Assembly (NCBI GenBank): GCA_013423325.1
Contig: BLJB01000369.1
Span: 124,001-188,000, forward strand
Reading direction: 5' to 3'
DNA length: 64,000 bases
Source: Usnea hakonensis
Lineage: Eukaryota > Ascomycota > Lecanoromycetes > Lecanorales > Parmeliaceae
Below the pieces are notes generated by a model. The model searched no databases and had not been told where the DNA came from. It saw nothing but the letters and a program-made list of their open reading frames with translations. The position numbers were made by a program, and so were the translations under genes. Position 1 is the first letter of the stretch, and every line of letters starts with the position of its first letter. Below, piece by piece: positions 57,433 through 64,000 of this stretch.

Positions 57433-58210
57433 CTATTGATATATCGCTCTCTCAGCCATGAACTCCTGTCTAATCGGCTTCCCTTCCTCGAGTCGGACCG
57501 CGTAATCCTCCACTCTACTCACAATGCGACCCCAGAATTCCATCGGCAATCGCCAGAGTCCTGCATTCTTCCGCCGCACTTCCTCTGCCAGCAGTCTCGT
57601 CGCTGCGGAGGGACCATCGAGGTGCTCATCATCGGGCTTTTCCGAGTCAATGAGATACACAACCAGAAGCTTGACGTAGCCTCGCCGGCTCTTATTCATG
57701 AGCTCGAATGGTATCAAGCGACTGTAGAAGCTCTTGGGATATGTAACGACACGACACCCGCGGAGATGGATGTCTCCCATATGCTGGATTATCGGATCAC
57801 CCTGGCGAGCACCGTACATTTCTGGTGCCCAGGGCGGCTCCTGAATGTAATCTGTCGCAAGCAGCGCCTCTTCGACGTGTACACGTTTGCGAAAAGATAT
57901 CTGGGCAGGACTCTTGTTGAGTGCGCTGTGGACGGAAAGAGCTGTCGCGCAGATGCGTTCGTTCCTTTGACCCTGGATATGCCATTCCTTCCTCTCTTAA
58001 CTAGTACTTTGAGGATCGAGACTGATCTCCTGGACTTGAAAGACCATCTGTAGGCCAATGCTCCAAAATTCTTTCTTTATGTCTACGAAGGTGAGATCCT
58101 GCCAGCGGCCACGGGTATTCAAGTTTTGGTAGCCCGTTGTTCCGGAGGCCGCAAATCGTCCACGTCCTTTGTCTTCGAAAGCTCCCAGACGATGACAGCA
58201 ACGTGGAGAC
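57433..58210 (-). pseudogene. DUF4246 domain gene, 5'-truncated with a nonsense codon
   Basis: Reading the minus strand from about 58196 to the stop at 57433, one frame of about 255 codons is nearly continuous. It contains TFVDIKKEFWSIGLQMVFQV, then WHIQGQRNERICATALSVHS, ISFRKRVHVEEALLATDYIQ, and IQHMGDIHLRGCRVVTYPKS followed by LKLLVVYLIDSEKP-like residues. The order (W-H-x-x-G-Q-x-N-E, then S-F-R-x-R-V, then a leucine-rich hydrophobic strand and LVVYLIDS) matches the fungal DUF4246 family of unknown function. A TAA at 57999-57997 interrupts the frame, and the family's N-terminal half is not found in a matching frame upstream. It is a decayed or truncated copy. Confidence 0.7.
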
Positions 58211-59169
58211 GCACAATTTGCTAGTCTGGCGCCTTCAATGACATAATGATAAGATTTAGCATCGGTGTCACGGCGTCAATGAACTTTCCACGAGTACTGT
58301 AGAAGGACTCGTGGTTGCAGAGGTGGGCATCATTGATAGCTGATGATTTGAGAGCAACGCAGACGTCAAATCTTACTTTACCCCGTACACCAGGCTCCGT
58401 TGCCAGGGCTGCATGGACTACCTCGCAGGACCTTCCTACTCCCTTTCCGCGTACCTCTGTAGGCGCAGAATCCGTCACGTGCTACCACTTCGTTGACCTG
58501 GACAACACCTGTGCCGCTATCGCCGACGGACCGGGTTGATGCGAACGCGGCACCGATCCCGCCACGTACGCCATCATGCCGTCCCCCGGGACCGCAGCCT
58601 TGCGCTTGGACCACCAGACCACCGACCATCAGCTTCGATTGTTCGACTCCTACTCCCTTTGCTTGTAGTGTCCCTAATGGGTGCACGAACGCGGCTGCCC
58701 CGAATGGATGCGCCATCGAGTGCACCTGAAAAGGCCCAGAAGAAAGTTTTCTGGAGAAAATTCGAGAATTCACAACAGCAAACATGTAGAGATCATGATT
58801 TGCTGACATTTTGGAGTCGAGAGTCTGGGTGGGTTAGAAGAAAAAAAAAAGGGGAAAACGAAAAGCGTGATACAGCCTCGTGTAACGAACCTATTTGGCC
58901 TCTATTTTCCTCTCTGCTACTCGAATAAGTCCAATACCAGCACAATTCTTGTACCATATTGTCCGTATCTGCCATAAAGGTGTCGCTGTCCACCGCGCTG
59001 GTCGTATCAATCTCCTAAAGGCATTTCATCGCTCATCGAGTCTCGAGCATTCACGCGCACAATTTTTGCAAGCTAGCGAAAGATTAGGGCTACCAGATTG
59101 TGAGTAGCAATGGTCACGAAATGCTTCTGAGGAGAGATTATTTGGAAAGATGTCGAGTTTAGTAAGGTA
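58211..59169. other. Gene-free spacer
   Basis: An open frame on the minus strand at 58221-58478 may be an upstream piece of the DUF4246 gene, but it cannot be joined to it. No other gene is visible. Confidence 0.35.
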
Positions 59170-60464
59170 CCTTAGCGGACTTCTATGAGTTGCGGGAACC
59201 GTATCTATACCGTATTGAAAAAGGTAACCGCCAAAAGGCGGTACCTAAACCTTATTAGTACTAGTACTACAATTTTGTAATTAGTTCGCTACGTACTAAA
59301 AACAAAACGGTTCCAGCTTCGTAACAGTAGTAGATTGGTTCTAGAATTTCCACGTACTAGAAAGTACTACCGTAGCCAGAAACCCTTTCTAAAATACCAA
59401 GCCAAGTACTCGGGAGTAGTATTACGAAGACTCTATTAACGTCGCATTAATTTTGACCTCAAATTCTATCGATTCAGGCGATTTTCTCGCGGGGGTAACC
59501 TTCGGATACTTGCGCCTTATAGTATAGGGGACCGCCTCCCTTACTCCGTAGAGACCTGGTTAGTTAGTACTTGGCAAGGATAGGGCACCTTAGTAGGGGT
59601 CTAAGTACGGAGTAGTTTTACGCTAATTAGAAAAATACAGCTAACTAAGCTAGGTTCTTACCCCCGTAAAAATTTACCTTAGTCCCTTAGATCTGCTAGC
59701 GCTAAGCCCCTTCGGGTTAGCGGCCCTCCCCTAATAGTTCGCTAACTACGTAGCGTAAGGGCGGTAGGTCTAAGCGTAGACTCGAAAAAATATATTAAGT
59801 TCGCGTTAAATCGAGAAAAAATAGTTATTTCGACTCTTAAAAAAATTAATATATAATATAAAATCTATAAAAGTAAGTTTATAAAGTAGAAATATAAATA
59901 TTAATATTTAATAATTTTTAAAAAGAACTAAAAATTTCGCGATTATAATTAGTTAGATATCTTTTAAAATATTATTACGAGGGGAGTTTAGGTTTATATT
60001 TAAAATTCTAAGATTTTTTAGCGAAAAAATTTAGAAACCCTCCTACGAACTTTTTAAATATTATAGATTTTAAAAAATACCTCGAAAGGTCCTTATTAGA
60101 AATTAAAATATCTCGCGCCGAGTAGTACCCTCGAGAATTTCTAGATTTTATTTATTAAGTTACTTATTTAGGAAGGCGAACTAAGGTATTTCTAATAAAA
60201 TTATACGATTTTGCCCTTAGACTAGCTACCTAGAGGTTCCGTAGTAAGTAGAAGGCCCTAACTCGAAGGGGCTTAGGGGTACCGTAGGTACTAGCTGCTC
60301 TAAGGGACTAAGGCAAGTAAAAATATAAAAAACCATAATTCCTAGGTTACGTGTCTTAGAATAGCTTGCCAAAAGGCGGTTTACCAATACAAAACGTTTC
60401 AAAAAAATAATGGTAAAAGTACGGTAGCACTACGGTTTTCTCATCCCATAGAAGTCCGCTAAGG
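59170..60464. mobile_element. TA-flanked TIR element, AT-rich interior
   Basis: The left end CCTTAGCGGACTTCTATG is repeated in inverted form at the right end (CATAGAAGTCCGCTAAGG, ending 60464). Similarity extends inward about 50 bp, and TA borders each end (59168-59169 and 60465-60466). Both ends also contain CAAAAGGCGG inside the termini (about 59232 and 60372). The 1.3-kb interior is very AT-rich with no long frame, so any transposase has been erased. It is a Tc1/mariner-like copy or non-autonomous derivative. Confidence 0.8.
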
Positions 60465-60875
60465 TACTCTAAAGACGGGAATCGGGATGTAGTTGCTCAC
60501 TAGCGTGCTTACAAATTCTCACAATGTGAAGCTACAAAAATGATAGACAAGATTTGATTTTGAGCAGCTCGAAGCGTGGATCGAACCTATTTGACAAGCG
60601 AGCCTTTGGCGAAGTGGCTTTCTCGGCGCTCGAGAACTCTTGCTACCGACCTGTGGACCATCCAATTACTCTGCGAAATGTGCAATCTTGGCCCCCAATG
60701 TGGCTGCCATTCCCACCCTTCTCGTGGCAGTCATCCTCCAGCCACCCAGGTTAGTATTATAAATAGAACATGCTCCAGGGTAGCTGCTTGATAATTGATT
60801 GATCCTTCCTGCATATCCTATGTCCATACTTATTCCAGATTCCCTCAATGCAACAGGAAAGACGCTGGATTGTAG
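60465..60875. other. Spacer before the inverted minisatellite
   Basis: It contains an open frame shared with the left arm (60799-61017) but no recognised domain. A box-like TGGCGAAGTGG at about 60607 is discussed among rejected items. Confidence 0.4.
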
Positions 60876-60990
60876 TACTGCTTTTTGCAAAACCACTGGC
60901 GGGAGCGCGAAACTAGCAGCCGCCCCACGTTTTTTTGCCGGGACCACCGCCAAATACAAGCAGGAGGCCAGTAACGTCGCTGTCGCTGTA
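60876..60990 (+). repeat. Left unique arm of a giant inverted repeat
   Basis: This 115-bp block (TTTTGCAAAACCACTGGCGG, then CCGCCAAATACAAGCAGG, ending in TGTCGCTGTCGCTGTAG) is repeated inverted at 63161-63276. Within an open frame it would read FCKTTGGSAKLAAAP followed by KYKQEASNVAVAVENS. Confidence 0.85.
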
Positions 60991-61220
60991 GAGAACTCCA
61001 TTCAATACTCCAAATAGTACTCTATTTAATACTCTATATAGTAGTGCTCCATTCCATGCTCCATGTAGTATTGCAAGTAGTGCTCTATTCCATGCTCCAT
61101 ACAGTGTTACATGTAGTGCTCCATTCTATGCCCATGCAGTGCTCTATTATACTCCATTCCATACTCTATATAGTGTTGTAAGTAGTGCTCTATTCAATAC
61201 TCCATTCAATATAGTACTAC
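60991..61220 (+). repeat. Minisatellite array A, 12-bp period
   Basis: Variants of a 12-bp unit such as TGCTCCATTCAA, TGCTCCATATAG and TGTTGCAAGTAG are repeated. Confidence 0.85.
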
Positions 61221-61730
61221 AAGTAGTAGTCATAATAGTAGCCTACCAAAAATCGGGCAGCACTTCGGGTCTAGGGCCTCCCAAAAAAATTTGGTACTCC
61301 ATGCTCTGACTGCACTCGCCGTACATAGCGATATATAGACGGCTAAACTGTGCCAGAAATACGTCATCAATCGACTTACCGACGGATCTTAGTGCACGAG
61401 ACTAGTGGGTGGTGTTGGTGGTGGTGGTGGTGGTGTGCGATAAAGAAATGAGGTCTTGCTCCCTGAGAGTTGTAGGCCCTACTCTTACCGGCCAATGCCG
61501 TCTGCATAGCTGTAAGGATAAGGAGGATAAGGATAATAAGGAGGCCTATAAGTAGTTAGTAAAGCATGTTATGTAGTAAGAGGTTGAATGGTGGAAGGAG
61601 GATAAATGGTGCGGTAGAAAGATCAGCTCAAAAAGCTCAAAAAGACCATATCCGAGGATTAACCGGACCAGAGGCTGGTCTAGAGCCCTACTGTAGGGCT
61701 ACTGTTGTCGCTGTCGCTGTCGCTGTCGTA
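61221..61730. other. Spacer between arrays A and B with short repeats
   Basis: It contains a GGT repeat (about 61411-61434) and a CTGTCG hexamer run (about 61704-61727). The hexamer also occurs in the unique arm at 60976 and, inverted, at 63161. No gene is seen. Confidence 0.6.
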
Positions 61731-62340
61731 TATGATGCTCGAAGTAGTGCTGTAAGTAGTACTCCATTCCATACTCCATATAGTGCTGCAAGTGGTGTAA
61801 GTAGTGCTCCATTCCATGCTCCATATAGTGTTGCAAGTAGTATTGCAAGTAGTACTCCATTCCATGCTCCATATAGTATTACAAGTAGTACTCCATTCAA
61901 TGCTCCATTCAATGTAGTACTGCAAGTAGTAGTGCTCCATTCCATGCTCCATTCAATGCTCCATTCAATGCTCCATGTAGTACTGCAAGTGGTGCTTCAG
62001 GTAGTAGTACTCCATTCAATGCTCCATATAGTACTGCAAGTGGTGCTTTAGGTAGTGGTACTCCATTCAATGGTGCAAGTGGTACAAGTGGTGCACTATT
62101 CCATACTCCATTTAATACTGCAAGTGGTGCAAGTAGTGCTCCCATTCAATGCTCCATATATTGTTGCAAGTAGTAGTATTCTATTCAATGCTCCATTCAA
62201 TGCTTCGAGTACTCCAAGTAGTAGTATTCCAACTAGTGCTTCATTTAATACTCCAAATAGTGCTCCAAATAGTACTCCAAATAGTGCTCTATTCCATACG
62301 CCGAAGTGCTCGAAGGAATACTCATAGTAATACTCATTCC
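61731..62340 (+). repeat. Minisatellite array B, 12-bp period
   Basis: The same unit family as array A, in the same orientation, runs to about 62330. Because the unit length is a multiple of 3, several frames on both strands stay open across it (for example 61566-62051 +). Confidence 0.85.
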
Positions 62341-63160
62341 GCTACTATAACCATTACTACTACGAGTATTACATGGAGCACTACTTACACTACTACATAG
62401 ACCACTACATGGACTACTACATAGAGCACCATTCGGAGCACTACTCGGAGCACTACTTGCAGCACTATATAGACCACCATATAGGGCACTACATGGAGCA
62501 TTGAATGGAGCTCAAATGGAGCACTATTTGGAGTACTACTTGCAGTACTACTTGTAATACTACATGGAGCATTGAATGGAGTACTACTTGAAGCACTACT
62601 TGCAATACAACATGGAGCATTGAATGGAGCACGACTTGCACCACTTGCAGCACTACATGGAATGGAGCATTGAATGGAGCACGACTTGTACCACTTGTAG
62701 CACTATATGGAGCATGGAACGGAGTACAATAGACCACTATATAGACCACTACATGGGCATGGAATGGAGCACTACTTGAAGCATTAAATGGAGCATTGAA
62801 TAGAGCATTAAATAGAGCATAGAATAGAGCACTACTACTTGCAGCACCACTTGCAGCACCACTTACAGCACTCCATGGACATTAAATGGAGCACTACCAC
62901 TTGCAACACTATATGGATCATTGAATGGAGCATGGAATGGAGTACTACATTGAATAGAGCACTACTTGTACCACTACTTGCAACACTACTTGCACCACTA
63001 CTTGCACCACTACATGGATCATTGAATAGAGCATAGAATAGAGCACTATATTAAATGGAGCACTACTTACACCACTACTTGCACCACTATATAGAGTATT
63101 GAATGGAGCATTATTTGGAGCACTATTTGGAGTATTAAATAGAGTACTATATGACTTTTC
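62341..63160 (-). repeat. Minisatellite array C, inverted orientation
   Basis: The reverse-complement units (for example TGGAGCATTGAATGGAGCA and TACTTGCAGCACTATATGGA) run to 63160. Together with arrays A and B they form head-to-head arrays with a turning point near 62340. Confidence 0.85.
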
Positions 63161-63276
63161 TACAGCGACAGCGTGGTTGTTGGCCTCCTGCTTGCATTTG
63201 GCGGTGGTCCAGGCAAAAAAACGCGGGGCCGGCTACTAGTTTACCGCTCCCGCCAATGGTTTTGCAAAATACAGTA
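63161..63276 (-). repeat. Right unique arm of the giant inverted repeat
   Basis: Inverted partner of 60876-60990, with scattered substitutions and small indels. Reading it on the minus strand gives the same protein-like motifs (FCKTIGGSGKL, KCKQEANNHAVAVEKS) after a frame adjustment. Confidence 0.85.
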
Positions 63277-63492
63277 TTGGTGAGGTGGGCGTAAAAAGCT
63301 TCGCAGCACACCAAAATTTCGTTAGACGATGTGTTGAATTTTTGATAGTTTGTGGGTAAGAAATTTGGTTACGATATTTTAGATCTTCTCGAAAAGAACA
63401 GCCTTTATATTGACCATTTCCTTATAAAGGTGGTTGTTACTAAAGCGCCGTGAGTTGCAAAGAGGGACTGTTCTTTGCGCCCCATCAATCCC
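63277..63492. promoter_or_regulatory. Upstream region of the terminal HET-like gene
   Basis: 216 bp between the inverted repeat and the first plausible ATG. No other gene is seen. Confidence 0.35.
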
Positions 63493-64000
63493 ATGGGATA
63501 TTGTTCTTCGCCCATGGACCATCTTCCCTCCCCTAAAAACCTTTCGGTTAGCGAGAAGACCTCTGTGCCCTATGTTTGCAAGAAACTTTACGACTTGGGA
63601 CCATTCCTAACGTATCCCGTCAGGGAGTGCGTCAGTCATGCTTTACCGTTAGATGGAAAGTACCCTGGTGGTTCTCCGTATTGGGCCCATGAGCGCAACT
63701 ATCCAACACCAAGGCCGGAGAAAGAAGACTTTCTCCAGAGATGGTTGTTCTTCGGACTCATTCACGAGATCTTGGGCGACCGTTATAGGCCTGAGGATCA
63801 CATACAAACAATCAAGACTGACGAGGGCGAGAGTAGCATTGTTTCAACCTCAGGACTTGTTGAAACACTTGATCAATGGATTTCTGACGTCCACGCCTCC
63901 GTCAATGTTCGTCACACCTACGAGCACATTGCAGAATGTCTACGCCTGACTTTTGCCACACTGCACGGAGCAGGTTCAGACTTTGACCCAGAGGTCAAGC
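63493..64000 (+). CDS. Probable HET-family protein, N-terminal part
   Basis: An uninterrupted frame from ATG 63493 (or 63514) runs past the window end: 169 codons so far. It contains KKLYDLGPFLTYPVRE and KYPGGSPYWAHERN, then FLQRWLFFGLIHEILGD at about 90-106 and STSGLVETLDQWISDVHAS. The YPGG/RWLFFGL spacing resembles the region that precedes the heterokaryon-incompatibility (HET) domain in many fungal proteins. The HET domain itself would lie beyond 64000, so the family call is tentative. It runs in the plus orientation immediately after the inverted minisatellite. Confidence 0.6.
   Translation, partial: MGYCSSPMDHLPSPKNLSVSEKTSVPYVCKKLYDLGPFLTYPVRECVSHALPLDGKYPGGSPYWAHERNYPTPRPEKEDFLQRWLFFGLIHEILGDRYRPEDHIQTIKTDEGESSIVSTSGLVETLDQWISDVHASVNVRHTYEHIAECLRLTFATLHGAGSDFDPEVK

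Noticed and set aside
60607..60617. tRNA A-box-like TGGCGAAGTGG with a nearby GGATCGAACC
   Set aside because: The B-box-like sequence is on the opposite strand and on the wrong side; no cloverleaf can be drawn.
61566..62051. 161-codon frame over minisatellite array B
   Set aside because: The 12-bp unit keeps several frames open on both strands, so openness is not evidence of a gene. It is kept only as part of the inverted repeat.
1..64000. CRISPR arrays, rRNA genes, prokaryotic operons
   Set aside because: No regularly spaced direct repeats with unique spacers, no conserved rRNA segments, and the genes have spliceosomal introns.

Overview
The window is nuclear DNA of a filamentous ascomycete. 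Protein-coding genes have short GT-AG introns (mostly 41-77 bp) with CTAAC/CTGAC-like branch sites. The families present (UVE1-type UV endonuclease, class II aldolase, AIM6-like protein, fungal NACHT and HET proteins, DUF3716 and DUF4246 proteins) are typical of Pezizomycotina, and a leotiomycete-like genome fits but is not proven. AT-rich blocks, and nonsense codons of the CAA/CAG to TAA/TAG type, suggest repeat-induced point mutation (RIP). I assembled the gene models by hand from reading frames and splice signals, without any database search.

Layout. 1-13 kb is a graveyard of Ty3/gypsy fragments, a DUF3716-like ORF, broken hypothetical genes and a 36-bp tandem repeat. 13.6-25.6 kb holds an AIM6-like secreted phosphodiesterase-fold protein, a nested DNA-transposon remnant, a single-pass membrane protein, long G/C homopolymer tracts, a six-exon MFS sugar transporter, a small cysteine-rich secreted protein and a secreted-protein gene broken by two TAA codons. 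26-31 kb has two copies of a small palindromic element, a decayed zinc-finger gene and a small membrane-protein gene. 32.6-36.8 kb is a housekeeping island: a divergent fructose-bisphosphate aldolase and UVE1.

38.5-54.3 kb is the most distinctive part. It holds a NACHT NLR (1414 aa), a Helo-like N-terminus/ankyrin gene interrupted by one in-frame TAG, a coiled-coil protein with an optional membrane segment, and a seven-exon HerA/TraG-like P-loop ATPase. 55-60.5 kb is RIP-like AT-rich DNA with a candidate gypsy LTR, a decayed DUF4246 gene and a TA-flanked TIR element. 60.9-63.3 kb is a 2.4-kb giant inverted repeat built from 12-bp-period minisatellite arrays. The window ends inside the N-terminal part of a probable HET-family gene.

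How the genes may work together: NACHT, Helo-like/ankyrin and HET families are linked in fungi to non-self recognition and programmed cell death, so 38-64 kb looks like a repeat-rich, fast-evolving recognition neighbourhood. A direct functional link between these genes is inference. The housekeeping genes around 32-37 kb appear unrelated to it.
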